Assembly (NCBI RefSeq): GCF_050947875.1
Contig: NC_134573.1
Span: 31,952,115 to 32,016,114 of the forward strand
Origin: Dermacentor variabilis
Taxonomy: Eukaryota; Arthropoda; Arachnida; Ixodida; Ixodidae
DNA: 64,000 bases
Reading direction: 5' to 3'
Part shown: positions 47,630 to 58,905 of the stretch, in pieces
Position numbering within the stretch: the stretch's first letter is position 1
Layout: each line of letters opens with the position of its first letter
Notes under the pieces: generated by a model
Database searches by the model: none
What the model saw: only the letters and a program-made list of their open reading frames with translations
What the model was told of the DNA's origin: nothing
Translations under genes and position numbers: made by a program

Positions 47630-48268
47630 AGAAGGTAGACGAGGCCAGTCGATGAGTTCCGACAAATTGGGAATGGACGCGGTTAAAACAATGACAGGGC
47701 CAGCTATCCAAAAAGCAATTTAAATACTGGCAATGACGAAGAAAGCATTGAGTTTCCTTGCGAGGTGGTGGAAGAAAAGCAAAATCACGAGCGAGAACGT
47801 AATGAGCGCGAGAGTGTACGTGAGCGAGAACGGCAAAATCACGAAAACGTAATGGCTACATTGAATAAAGAGATTGAACTTTCATGCGCACACTGACAAA
47901 GACAGCGTAAAAAATTTCTAGGAAGTACTCAGAGAAAGCCGGAGGAACTTGATGGTAGATTTTCATCGATCACCGCACAAGTAAGTACTGGGGAGGTGGA
48001 GATCACGTTCACAGATCAAAGGGAAGTGTTCGCTGTGAACGATGTCTTAGTGGCAACAGAGGTCGTTGATGGCCGCACTAAAAGCGATGAGGTGATGTGC
48101 CAACAGAGCACTGCAGAGACAGCTAGGCCAGCAGCGAATGAATTGGCGCAGTTACCGCGTGTGTACGTTGCATGTATCGTTAACAAGGTTGTTAACGAAG
48201 TTCAGAGTACCGCTGACCCGCCAGATACGAGCACCAATGTCGAGACAGGACTGCGTGCTGAAGCGTAG
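47630..48268 (+). pseudogene. Gag-like ORF remnant of an LTR element (tentative)
   Basis: A plus-strand stretch reads MSSDKLGMDAVKTMTGPAIQ, a stop, DEESIEFPCEVVEEKQNHER, an Arg/Glu-rich coiled-coil-like part (ERERQNHENVMATLNKEIEL), another stop near 47897, and VEITFTDQREVFAVNDVLVA to TAG 48266. Such RE-rich segments are common in Gag proteins of arthropod LTR elements. The directly repeated sequences at 48345-48556 and 54482-54683 to its right could then be LTR parts, but that is speculative. Confidence 0.3.
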
Positions 48269-48344
48269 TGCAAGCTGAACGGTGCAGTTGCGGGCATTTC
48301 GCAAGAGTGCGGGCTGAGCAGCTCAAAGGCAGACAAGTGGATTG

Positions 48345-48689
<345 letters not shown>

Positions 48690-48845
48690 TGTCACGGCTC
48701 ACTGGAGACACGAGCGGAGAGCGGTATTCATTCGAGAGAGTTAGGGCTAGCGCTCAGTGCAGACTTCGTCTCTGGCGCCTCGCTTGCACGGACGAGGTCG
48801 TCGTCTTTATCGTCAACGTGGTTGGGCACAGATGGTGTCGCGGCA
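48690..48845 (-). repeat. 3' LTR of Gypsy-2 (156 bp)
   Basis: On the plus strand TGTCACGG...TCGCGGCA; on the element strand TGCCGCGACACC...CCGTGACA. It pairs with 53715-53872. Very short for a Gypsy LTR. Confidence 0.85.
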
Positions 48846-48858
48846 TTTGCCCCTCTCC
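48846..48858 (-). promoter_or_regulatory. Polypurine tract of Gypsy-2
   Basis: GGAGAGGGGCAAA directly before the 3' LTR on the element strand; primes plus-strand DNA synthesis. Confidence 0.75.
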
Positions 48859-48925
48859 AGAAGGAGCATCGTCCCGATGCTCGGCGGGTAGCGTCCGGTG
48901 TCCAGCAAACCACAGAGTGTCCATG

Positions 48926-49717
48926 TCATTCAGAAAAATAAGGTTTCATGCGCACCACGTGCGCAGTCTCAGGCAGGTCGTGTTGGCGCCTCGAGCAGGA
49001 TGGGCTGTCAGGAACGACTTCATAGTTGACGTCGCTAAGGCGTCGTAGAACCTTGTACGGCCCGAAGTATCGGTGCAGAAGTTTCTCCGCGAGGCCTCGG
49101 CGGCGTACTGGAGCCCGAACCCAGACTCTCTGGCTGGGCTGGTAGACGACACATCGATGGTGTTGATTGTAACGTCGGGCATCACGGTCTTGCTGGCTGG
49201 CTATGCGAACGCGCGCGAGCTGTCCTGCTTCTTCGGCGCGCTCTGTAAAATCTGCGGTGTCAGTCTCGGAATCGCTGGAATCATGAGGAAGCATAGCATC
49301 CAGCATTGTAGTTACTTCTCGACCGTGGAGGAGACTGAATGGCGTCATTCTTGTTGTTTCTTACCGAGCCGTATTATAAGCAAACGTTACATAGGATAAT
49401 ATTTGGTCCCAGTTCTTGTGTTCCACATCGACATACATGCACAGCATGTCTGCGAGAATCTTGTTGAGGCGCTCCGTAAGTATATTGCTTTGCGGGTGAT
49501 AGGCGGTCGTCCTTCTGTGTGCCGTGCCTCTGAGGGTGAGTACATTTCGCAAAAGTTCAGCCGTGAACGCGGTTCCCCTGTCGGTTACGATGACCGCGGG
49601 AGCACAGTGCCTCAGGAGGACGTTTTCGATGAATAACTGTGCGGTCTCGGCTGCTGTGCTGCTAGGAAGTGCCTTGGTTTCAGCATATCGCGTGAGGTAA
49701 TCTGTCGCAACTATGAT
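48926..49717 (-). pseudogene. pol: Gypsy-2 integrase core and C-terminus
   Basis: After the stop at 49718: a core with ATDYLTRYAETKALP (first Asp), VIVTDRGTAFTAELL (second Asp) and TTAYHPQSNILTERLNKILA (Glu), then NWDQILSYVTFAYNTARQET, and 49348-48926 with MTPFSLLHGREVTTMLDAML, RVWVRAPVRRRGLAEKLLHR and [10 protein letters not shown], ending at TGA. D-D-35-E residues are intact. No chromodomain. It inserts element DNA; here the target was a TA microsatellite. Confidence 0.8.
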
Positions 49718-50777
49718 TCATTTATTTCCGGCAGCAGATATTTGGAATGGGCCCGAAAGGTCCATCCCAATTTGTGCAACCAGTGTTTCCGGTACTGGAA
49801 CGGGATGTAATAATCCGGCAGGTTTTCTAGGTGGCACTTTTCGTCGCTGACAGTCAAGGCACGTTCGAACGTAGTGCTTCACCTGTGCTGCGAGCCGTGG
49901 CCAGTAATACTTCTCTTTGATCCGTGCTAATGTTCTTGTGTAGCCTAAGTGACGTGAGGTAGCTTTGTCGTGACAGGCCTGCAAAGTTTCATTGCGGAGA
50001 GGTTTAGGGACGACTAGCAGATATATCTTCCCTGTTGAAGAGAAGTTCCTCCTAAAAAGAACACTGTTGCGTAGGCAGAATGATGACAGGTGGCTTGAGA
50101 ACAATCTGGGCTTGTTTGTGGTGCGGCCTTCTAAGAAATCAATAAGTGACGCGAGCTCCTGGTCCTCTTGCTGTTGTTGAGAGATGGTGGCCGCATGAAC
50201 AACTCCCAAAAAGCCTGCGGATTCTTCATCGTCTCCCCCTGACGACTCGATCGGCGATCTGGAAAGGCAGTCAGCGTCGAAGTGTTGCCTTCGCGATTTA
50301 TAGACCACTGTCATGTCGCGCTCTTGGAGCCGTAGGCTCCAGCGTGCCAAACGTGCAGATGCATCTTTCATGTTGGTCAACCAACAGAGAGAATAGTGGT
50401 CACTTATAACTTGAAATGGGCGGCCGTATAAGTACGGGCGGAACTTGATAACTGCCCATACTACAGCCAAGCATTCCTACTCTGTGGTGGAGTAGTTCGA
50501 CTCGGCACGTGACAATGTTCTACTCGCGTAAGCGATGACTCGCTCAGCGCCGTCTTGCCGTTGAACAAGGACGGCGCCTAGACCTACGTTGCTGGCATCG
50601 GTGTGGATCATTGTCGGCGTATCCACGTCAAAGTGCGCAAGAACAGGCGGAGTTTGTAGGCGGTGCCGCAACTCGTCTGACTCCCTTTTTGTCTCTAGGC
50701 CTTGAATATTTTGCGACGGCTGCGGTTTTCTCAGGATCAGGTCTGACACCTGTGCGACTTACTACGTGGCCCAAAAA
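49718..50777 (-). pseudogene. pol: Gypsy-2 RNase H and integrase N-terminus
   Basis: RNase [21 protein letters not shown] (50650-50590), [17 protein letters not shown], a TAG at 50477, then LAVVWAVIKFRPYLYGRPFQ and VISDHYSLCWLTNMKD. Integrase zinc region: LQACHDKATSRHLGYTRTLA, KEKYYWPRLAAQVKHYVRTC and LDCQRRK. A further stop follows GNK at 49718. Three stop codons in an otherwise well-kept domain set. Confidence 0.8.
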
Positions 50778-52088
50778 CTATAGATCTTCATAGCCAAAGT
50801 GGCACTTTTCAGGTTTTAAGGTAAGCCCAGCGGACCGTATGGCTTGAAGAACCGACCGCAGCCGTCTGAGATGTTCATCAAGTGTGGCAGAATAAACAAT
50901 GACATCGTCTAGGTAGACTAAGCAAGTCTTCCACTTAAGGTCTGAGAGAACAGTATCCATTAGTCTTTGAAACGTGGCTGGGGCCGAACACAAACCAAAA
51001 GGGAGAACTTTGAATTCATAGAGCACCTCAGGTGTTACAAAAGCAGTCTTTTCGCGATCCCGCTCATCGACCTCTATTTGCCAGTATCCACTTTTTAAGT
51101 CCATCGATGAGAAGTACCGTGCATGCCGTAGCCTGTCGAGGGAATCGTCGATGCGTGGTAAGGGATACACATCTTTTTTTGTAACCCGATTGAGCTTGCG
51201 ATAATCGATACAAAACCGCAGGCTACCATCCTTCTTCTTAACGAGTACCACGGGCGATGGCCAAGGGCTTTTTGACGGCTGGATGACATCTTCTAGCATT
51301 TTCTTGACTTGCTGCTGTATTGCTTCCCGCTCTTTCTCAGCCACGCGATACGGATGCTGTCGGATGGGTATTGCTGCTTCCTCCGTAATGATGCGGTGTT
51401 TCGTCAGTGGAGTTGGACGTACTCGGGAGGTTTTAGAGAAGCAGTCCTTAAAATCGTCAAGCAGTTCCCTGAGACTTTGTTTCTGTTGCGGCGCTAAACC
51501 TGGGTCTACATCGACGACGGGTCCATGTGGCATCGCATCGGTGGTCGATTCCTCTTTTACAGCAAAGCAGTGTTGAACGTATTCAATTTCATCAAAGTAC
51601 GCCACAGCGGTGCCTTTGCTGATGTGCCGGCGTTCATTGGTAAAATTTGTCAGAAGTACCTCTGTGCGACCACCGATTAGGCTGACGATACCGCGAGCGA
51701 TGACAACACCTTGATGGAACAGAAGTGCAGTTAGTTGTTCGGCTACACTGTCCTTGTTAAATTGTTCTCCGGAACTGACGGAGACAAGACTGCATGGTAG
51801 TGGTGGTATGCAGACGTCGTCGTCGGCGACACGTAACGATGTACGTTGGCACTCTTCGTCTTGGCTCCTGTCTGTACAAGTTGACAAGGTTATCTCGCCG
51901 TCGCGTATGTTAACCACGGCGCCGTACTCCCGCAAGAAGTCCATTCCAAGGATGAGGTTTCTGCAGCACTCTTTTAAAATAATAAAACTGGTGACAAAGC
52001 TGTATTTCCTATCTGGAGTCGTGAAGTACATTTTCCTATAGGTGCCATTATCTGGCCACCGGCATTTCGAATATAAGGGCCCGTCCAT
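50778..52088 (-). pseudogene. pol: Gypsy-2 reverse transcriptase
   Basis: 436-codon frame. Protease end (about 1-75), linker, then RT from about residue 230: RQHPYRVAEKEREAIQQQV, SPWPSPVVLVKKKDGSLRF, CIDYRKLNRVTKKDVYPLPR, YFSSMDLKSGYWQIEVDERD, LPFGLCSAPATFQRLMDTVL and the active site CLVYLDDVIVYS. Motifs including YLDD are all intact. A TAG at 50778 ends the frame in GYEDL just before the FLGHVV block, interrupting the polyprotein. Confidence 0.85.
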
Positions 52089-52318
52089 TGCATTTTGACT
52101 TTGTTAAGCCGGTCTGCCAACTGCTCACTCATTATCGAAAAGTCTGTGCCAGTATCAACTAAAGCTGTCACGTCGTGCCCATCAATCGTTAAGAGTAGGT
52201 CGGCACTCACAAATTCGCCGGCGTTCCGTTTCTCCGAGTTGCTCTGCTCGTTTCTCTGTAATGTAGGGGGACTTTCGGCGGTTCGAAGACTTGCAACCTT
52301 CCCCCCGGAGGTCGCCAA
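51974..52318 (-). pseudogene. pro: Gypsy-2 aspartic protease
   Basis: LLLTIDGHDVTALVDTGTDF has the retropepsin D-T-G at about 52160, intact. The flap region and the C-terminal LILGMDFLREYGAVVNI continue in the frame 52088-50778, so a one-base shift lies between about 51974 and 52088. In Gypsy-1 the same Asp is lost. Confidence 0.75.
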
Positions 52319-52320
52319 TT

Positions 52321-52985
52321 TCAGTTTCCCCGCCGTGGGCTTGGAGAGCGGCCTCTCACCACGTCGGCGAAACTGCGATGGTTAGGTGAAGAATTGCGCA
52401 ACGGAGACGGCGAGCGCGACCGGAGATTAGCTGAGCCGCCTTGTTCCCGAGTGACACTGTCGTCGAAGCGTCGATGTCTCTCTGGAAACTGTCGCGGAGT
52501 GGCAGGTGACATTTCCTGGGTGCCACCCTGGCGATGAGGGCCAAAACGATGAATATGCCCTGGTTCGCCACATTGAAAACACAATGGTCGGCGATCAGTG
52601 GTGCGCCATACGCCGGTCCTGCGAAGCTGGGGTCGCCTGAAATGCTCCCTCTGTATCCAGGCAGCAATGGGGGGGGGGGCGCTGGTGGTACTGCTGTACT
52701 GGCGCGGTAGAAAGCGGGCGACGAACAGCGTCTGCGTAGCTCTATGCGCGCGGCTCGAAGCGTGGCTCGGGACACAGTTCAGGGAGTGGCTCAGGTGATG
52801 CAAATGCTTCCCGGATTTCTTGGCGGACAACTTCAGCGACCGAAGCAACAGTGAACTCCTTCGGTGTCGCAGTTTGCTTCGCAATCTCCTCGCGCACAAT
52901 GCCTCTTATTAGTTCACGCAGCGAGGTCTCGTCTGTCACTGTGAGTATTGCGGCTCCTGCAGGCGCATCGTTAGTCAGGTGTTCG
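52321..52985 (-). pseudogene. gag: Gypsy-2 Gag C-terminus with zinc knuckle
   Basis: Frames 52939-52742 and 52899-52321. The knuckle near 52575-52530 reads CFQCGEPGHIHRFGPHR: C-x2-C-x4-H is present, but the last Cys of CCHC is Gly. An Arg/Ser-rich tail (RSRSPSPLRNSSPNHRSF) follows. A frameshift near 52750-52780 (next to a G-run at 52670-52680) links the frames. Confidence 0.7.
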
Positions 52986-52987
52986 TA

Positions 52988-53680
52988 TTACCGGCAACGC
53001 TGCTTCAGCGCCCGCTCGATTGCTCTGGCTTTCTTAATGAACTCATCTACTGTTGTAGGCGGGTTACGCACAAGACCAGCGAATAGCTGTTCTTTGACGC
53101 CGCGGATGAGATGGCCCAGCTTCTTTGAATCAGGCTTGTGGGGATCCGCGCGGCGAAACAAACGAGACATGTCCTCGACAAACAACGAAACACTTTCGTT
53201 GGGCTTCTGAATGCGCAACTCGAGAAGGCGTTGTGCATTATCGCGGCGATCAGTGCTTCCGAAGGTGTCAAGTAGCCGACGGCAAAATTCGTCCCACGTT
53301 GTCAAATATGCCTCGCGGTTTTGGAACCACGTCCTTGCGCTACCTTCAAGAGCGAAGTACACATTCGAAAGTTTCTGGTCCGGATGCCACTGATTGACCC
53401 TAGCGACGCGTTCGTACTGGTCCAGCCAGTCTTCGGCGTCTTCATAGGTGTCACCGTGGAAGCTAGTGGGAAGTAGATTGGTTTGAATAGTCACTTGTGT
53501 TGGACTTGCAAGCGCCATTTCCTGAGTCGGTGAGGTCGCTGACAAAGTTCCATGAAAGAGGCCGAATTCCGCGCACAGACCTTGCAGGCGGCGCCTTGCG
53601 CGGTGCACAGGTGTCTCGACGCGTGGATGATGTCTTGAAGGGCTGGAGGCAGGGCTAGTCGCAGGAGTCGTCGCTACCAT
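52988..53680 (-). pseudogene. gag: Gypsy-2 Gag, capsid part
   Basis: ATG at 53680. The first 230 residues contain TSFHGDTYEDAEDWLDQYER, VNQWHPDQKLSNVYFALEGS, ARTWFQNREAYLTTWDEF and GVKEQLFAGLVRNPPTTVDE, the capsid pattern of Ty3/Gypsy Gag. A TAA at 52986 stops the frame in what should be a continuing sequence: DETSLRELIRGIVREEIAKQ follows at 52935-52876. The protein would form the particle shell in the cytoplasm. Confidence 0.8.
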
Positions 53681-53696
53681 TAGGTGATGATACGAT

Positions 53697-53713
53697 ACCC
53701 AGCACCTCCACCA
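53697..53713 (-). promoter_or_regulatory. Primer-binding site of Gypsy-2
   Basis: Element strand TGGTGGAGGTGCTGGG starts one base inside the 5' LTR. TGG pairs with the CCA end of a tRNA; the exact tRNA cannot be named without a tRNA set. Confidence 0.6.
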
Positions 53714-53714
53714 G

Positions 53715-53871
53715 TGTCACGGCTCACTGGAGACAGGAGCGGAGAGCGGTACTTATTCGAGAGAGTTAGGGCTAGCGCTCAGTCAGATTGCTTCTTCTCT
53801 AGCGCCTCGCATGTGCGGACGAGGTTGTCCGCTTTATCGTCAACGTGGTTGGGCACAGATGGTGTCGCGGC

Positions 53872-53872
<1 letters not shown>
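53715..53872 (-). repeat. 5' LTR of Gypsy-2 (158 bp)
   Basis: Same ends as the 3' LTR. Differences cluster at CTCAGTCAGATTGCTTC against CTCAGTGCAGACTTC and around the CATGTGCGG/CTTGCACGG site. Confidence 0.85.

Positions 53873-53873
<1 letters not shown>

Positions 53874-53953
<80 letters not shown>
53874..53953. repeat. (TA)n microsatellite, right of Gypsy-2
   Basis: About 80 bp of TA repeats directly after the 5' LTR, continuing the tract at 48553-48688. Confidence 0.95.
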
Positions 53954-53957
<4 letters not shown>

Positions 53958-54150
53958 TCAGTCATAGAACTTGTAGTACAGCCCTCTGGGCCGTTCTCTT
54001 TTTCGAAAGTAGTCTAATTAGGGTCATTATAATCACACGAAGGTATTTCGCCCTCGTGAGCAGCAGTCCTTGAGATTGTTACTCGGGCTAGCTTCCCACG
54101 CTAAGAGTTCCGCGCTCGCACCTGTTTAAGCTTTTCCTTGTCTCTAGAGC
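53953..54150 (+). repeat. Repeat X, first copy
   Basis: ATTATCAGTCATAGAACTTG through AAGCTTTTCCTTGTCTCTAG, about 90% identical to 54757-54965. Confidence 0.8.
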
Positions 54151-54481
54151 TACACTATGTCCGCGAAGCCTTGAGCGATCGAAACGCACGTTTTCTGCGC
54201 TTGGCCGGCAGAGAAGGGGGCTTTGTTCCGGCCACAAAGCGCTTCATGTCTCAGTAAGGTGCCTGGAGTGGTCTCGTGCGGACGCTGTCCTCTCGGTGAG
54301 CGCATATTCCCCTCATCTTTTAAAAAGTTCAATAATTCCAAGCATTTGTCTCGCAAACCATACTTAGTTAAAGGAAATTTTCCACGTCTCATTAATTTCT
54401 CTCGTCGTATTCGAGTGCTGATTGCCCTGTTATCGGTTGTTCACGAAACTTTCTCTCAAGTCTCTCAATACTTTAGGGCAG

Positions 54482-54679
54482 TGTGTCGTGTGCGTATCAT
54501 GACCACACACGCTTATATCTCCTGCCGTTTCATTACCGGGGGTGCGCTTTAAAACCACGGCGCTGCAATTATGCTTCAGAAACTTTCCTTTCCTTTCTTC
54601 TTCTCCCTTAATTTCGTTCTCTTAACTACTACACGCAGAGAGAAAGCAACAGCGCTCGCATTCGATCCCATAGATGAGA

Positions 54680-54759
<80 letters not shown>

Positions 54760-54965
54760 TTATCAGTCATAGCACTCGTAGTACAGCCCTCTGGGCCGTT
54801 CCCTTTTTCGAAGGTAGTCTTTTTAGGGTTATTATAATTACACGAAGGTATTTCGCCCTCATGAGCAGCAGTCCTTGAGATAGTTACTCGGGCTAGCTTC
54901 CCATGCTAAGAGTGCCGTGTTCGCCTAGCACGTGATCAAGCTTTTCCTAGTCTCTAAAGCCGCTC
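54482..54965 (+). repeat. Second Y-(TA)n(GA)n-X copy, without Gypsy insertion
   Basis: Repeat Y (54486-54683), TA run (54683-54711), GA run (54711-54755) and repeat X (54757-54965) in the same order as the first copy. It shows the locus without the retrotransposon. The sequence between the two copies (54151-54481) is not shared. Y and X together may be an LTR-like or other dispersed repeat of ~480 bp. Confidence 0.75.
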
Positions 54966-57900
54966 GAGTTCGCTCTTATCCACGGGCAGCCATTTTTTCC
55001 AAGCAACTATGCGAAGAAAGAATATGTACACTTAGGAAGTGTATATATTTTTTAAATTTTTTATAGCATTTTAGGGTCACGACTTTCAGTGAATTCAATG
55101 AATCAAACCTAGTACAGTTGAACGCATAAATCAAATGTCTTGCGTGTGCGTAACCCGTCCTTGGCTGTGGCTTGCAGCAGTGCTTTGTAGCAGGCGTGTT
55201 TGAAGAAAGGAAGGGCGTTCCTTGAGCACTGCACTGTTGCAGATAATACAGCCGATACGCGCACGTACTTCCGTTGCCCTGCGACTGCTGCCAATCATTT
55301 TATGATCTATTTAAAATGAGTTTTTTCCACTTGCGCTCCAATTCATCACGACCAACACGGCACGCACGTAATCTTCGGAGAGGAAAATATTTTGCACGCT
55401 ATGCGCTTTTTCGGCATTGGTATTTCCCCCGCGGGACGCCAAAATACAACGACTTGCCTGAATTTCCCTGTCCGGGTGATAGATGTCTTGAATGTGTTTG
55501 CACGCTTGTTTTCTTGTGCCAAATCGCATTTCCCATAGGTTATCTATAACCTGTTATTTCTTCAAAGGCCTGGAAATTAATTTTGACTTGCACTATGTTG
55601 TGTCGTGTACACATGCAAGCTTGGTCCTCGGACGCAGTATAGCCGAACTAAAATAAAAATAAATAAAACTATTCTTGAAGCTGAGTTCTCTCTCATAGTG
55701 GGGCTAGATGTATCGGCTTTCTTCGTGAAGGCGTGCAGAATGAGTCCGCCAGATGTTATTGCTTGCATACGCTGCGGGAAAGTTGTCCACGGAGTAGGAA
55801 GGGAAACGTAGTGCAATAGAAGAGGTGTGAAAAAGAGCACATATGCACTGACCATGAACCTTCAAGGCCTATGACCACATTGGTGGTGGCGCTCACCCAC
55901 TTCCTTCGGGCTGTCGGTGGCGGCGGCTGCGGAAACAGCAGCAGCAGGAGCAGCAGCCACCTCCTATTTATGTCCACTGCAGAATGAAGGCGTCTCCTAG
56001 CGATATATATTTATACCTCCAATATTGCTGCCGTGACCTAGCCGATTCTATCTTTGCCCTGCAAACTTCATCCCCTCAAGTAAGCCATTAAAGCAACCCA
56101 TTCTCAATCCCAGATATACCAAGAAAGCTTTTATCGACTTCAACTACGTGTCGCCTCACATTCCAACTATTTTTTCAAGTTTATACCCATGCTAAAGGGA
56201 AGTTTCTTTACCAGTTCACAATACCGAAGTGAACTTCCTTCGTGCATTTTCCAGGAAACGGGAGGCACGCAAATATTATACACGCGTTTGTACCCAAATG
56301 AACCCGTTAAGAAAGTTTTGAAGCAGTTAGAAACTACAAATTTTGCTGTGGAGCTGAACCTAAACCGAACTGAAAGAAACGTTCCACAACCTCCCTGTCA
56401 TTAAACATTACATAATTTTGTTCCCAACTAATCGTCCTACCTACGAACTACTACGCGTTTGATTGATTAATGTATCCATACATTTTCAGAATTATCAAAC
56501 GAAAAGTAAAGCCAACCTCGCTGGACACAGGTATCTTGCTCATCTGCAGCGAACAGCATATGTTTATTTAACTACAGGCAGACGGGCAAAGCAGGCGCAG
56601 CGGGTGGTCGACTGTGAGCAGTGGTGGTCGGCTGCGTTACAGATGCAAGTATTGGCTCAGCGTCTTAAGCCGATGAAAGGCGCCCTTCCCGCACTCGTTT
56701 TTGTGGTCATCGTAGTCTACATCATAGAGTGCCAAGCCATGCTTCTTCGGTAGGTTTCCCGCTTCAGCGAAGAACAACTCTGTCTGAAAAGAAAACACAA
56801 CGATCGCAGTGTTGATTGCGACGCAAAGCAGGGGCGCTATAACGTAAAGCTATGCCAAATTGCTGCCATTGCATTTCTGACACTAGCGCTCCACAAACGG
56901 CCAAACGCATTTCGAGGCAACCTCACTTAACCTGTCGGTCACGCGGCGTCAAGAAAACTTGGAAATCTTCCCATTGGACATGACGTGTTACAGTGATTGC
57001 ACGTGGTTTGGTGGAACAGAAGAAATTAATATTGTCGATTCTACGCCGTTTTTTGCCATTAGCCCTCAACTACTGGTCAGAAATTTTGGGCTGTGGCAGT
57101 TCTCCCGTTGTCACGCGATGTCTAATAATCGTGAGAACTCACTACGTCAAAGCGACCTGTATGCATTAAGGTTACCATTAGTGTGTCAATTAAAATTTTT
57201 TCTCAGAGTAGCCGGACGTGCATCGTCCCGAATTAAATAGAAGGTGGCTGCCCGCTGATCACTGTAGTTCTGGCTCTTCGCTTCCGGGGAGGATGAATAT
57301 GCCTGCTTGTATTACTAAGTTTTCCGTGGCAGTATAACGTTGTCAAGCAGTTTTGATGTGCATATAGCCTGGCACTGCCATATCTTCACTGAGGATGTGT
57401 TTTTGCGGCATTTTGAACTTTTCGTTGCACGCCGCAGTAACCTTGGACAAGCCACCCCAAGCTAAGGAAGGGGAAGTGGACCAATCGCACACGCTAACAC
57501 AGCTTGCTGATCCGTGTATCAGCTTTCTCTGTGGTAGCTTGGATCCATCGAGTCACTCTCCACTTATGCAGGCTGCTCGCTTCATGTCAGCTAAGCAAAC
57601 AAGACAAACCTCTTAAGGTAGGCAACGCTATTTCTTTTCAAAACAAATAGAAGTGACCTCCTATAAATGTGGAGAGGCTTTACTGGGCGATTAAAAAAAT
57701 GTTGCCGGTAATCGCCAAATGCTTGCGTCAGCAGTTACGTAAATTTGCTCGCAGGAGATCAGAATAAAATCAGAATGATATAGTTTCACGTTATACGACC
57801 CAAGGTAGCAATATTTAGCTGCAAGCCACCAAACGAGCAGAAAACAATTTGCACTAGGGTGCAACTAATTCTCTAACCACTGTCGGGATTCTTAAGGGCT

Positions 57901-58170
57901 GTTTGCAATCAGCAAAAACAAAATACATATGCAGAAAGCATCGACGATAATTACAATTCAAGCGAACAGTCAAGAGCGTCTAAAAGTCAATTCGCTTTAT
58001 TAAAGAAATTATGCGTTTTATTGCGTAACCTTGTTGCAGTGACGGGATTTATGTAAGTCTCAGATAGGTAGGAACTGCAATATACCACTATCTATTCGAA
58101 TCCAGATAAAAATATTTTGCAAACAAAGTCGAATCGCCACAGAATAAAGCCGCTTGATTGGTCACGGAAA
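54966..58170. other. No gene recognised
   Basis: Open frames up to 96 codons (for example 56463-56753) show no domain. A 40 bp run of CAG/CAGGAG-type triplets is at 55932-55962. Nothing else assigned. Confidence 0.4.
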
Positions 58171-58640
58171 AATTCACCGATGATTACGATATATACTCCA
58201 TAACGCAAAATTTGAGCGCAGCTCTATAAGTGTTTTCATTTCGCGATATATTGCCTGGCACGGACCATCTATGGCCGCACATTTCAAATGGAGCGAAGGG
58301 CGGTACGACTGCCTCGTTAATCTGGAGATTTCGCAAGCGAACGTGTGGGTAACACGTGGCTTCGGTTCGCAGCAGCTGCCACCGACAGATCTCCCAGAGG
58401 GCGCGCTACTCTGGCGCCATATCATAGCTGTCATCACCGCACCACGCTATTCTTCTCACGCTTTTCCCACCTCTTCCTTCGCTTTCTGCCCTCCTGCTAC
58501 CACTACAATCTCCTCCCCGCTTTCCCATAGCGTCTTTTGTGCTCGCTACGTTCCGCGTTCGCTTTCATATTTTGCTGTGCCCGGTTACGCCGCCGCTCTT
58601 CGCAGGAACGGGCGCCTAAGAGCTGCGGTCTGAAAGTATT
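58171..58640 (+). other. Promoter-like or dispersed repeat sequence
   Basis: TGCCTGGCACGGACCATCTA and GGAGCGAAGGGCGG-type sequence followed by a C/T-rich stretch (58450-58540) look like a dispersed tick repeat, but I cannot name it. No intron or ORF is supported. Confidence 0.25.
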
Positions 58641-58905
58641 GCTTCAGTGAAAAAACACAGATTTGACACACTGTTATCTTACAATCACGGACTTTATCCG
58701 AATCCTTTGGTATTCACAGAACCCCATATCAAACCGGCCTGTCGCATCTTCACCCGATCAGATAACCCCTTTAAACAACCTCATTTCGCCGCTACTAAGC
58801 TCCTGCATCAGTCACTGCTGTTTCTTGCTGTCTATCGTAGGAATAAACTTCCATTTGAAATCGCTTCCGAGAAGAATCACGGTGCATGTTTAGTAAACTA
58901 AACTG
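58641..58905 (+). pseudogene. Possible LINE C-terminal fragment
   Basis: The frame 58647-58901 (RIFTRSDNPFKQPHFAATKL, FLAVYRRNKLPFEIASE) ends at TAA and is followed by a long T-rich 3' UTR-like sequence, as LINE ORF2 ends are. No diagnostic RT motif, so uncertain. Confidence 0.25.

Larger units (their letters stand above)
48690..53872 (-). mobile_element. Complete Ty3/Gypsy LTR retrotransposon (Gypsy-2), 5.18 kb
   Basis: Minus strand. The 5' LTR is at 53872-53715, 3' LTR at 48845-48690, both TG...CA on the element strand. PBS next to the 5' LTR (53713 downward, TGGTGGAGGTGCTGGG). Coding order: gag, zinc knuckle, protease, RT, RNase H, integrase, and a polypurine tract GGAGAGGGGCAAA (48858-48846). 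Protease, RT and integrase signature residues are intact, but several single stops and frameshifts occur. LTRs differ at roughly fifteen positions, so it is not a very recent insertion. No env and no chromodomain are seen. Confidence 0.9.

Noticed and set aside
52598..52798. Plus-strand ORFs across Gypsy-2
   Set aside because: All are antisense shadows of gag and pol.
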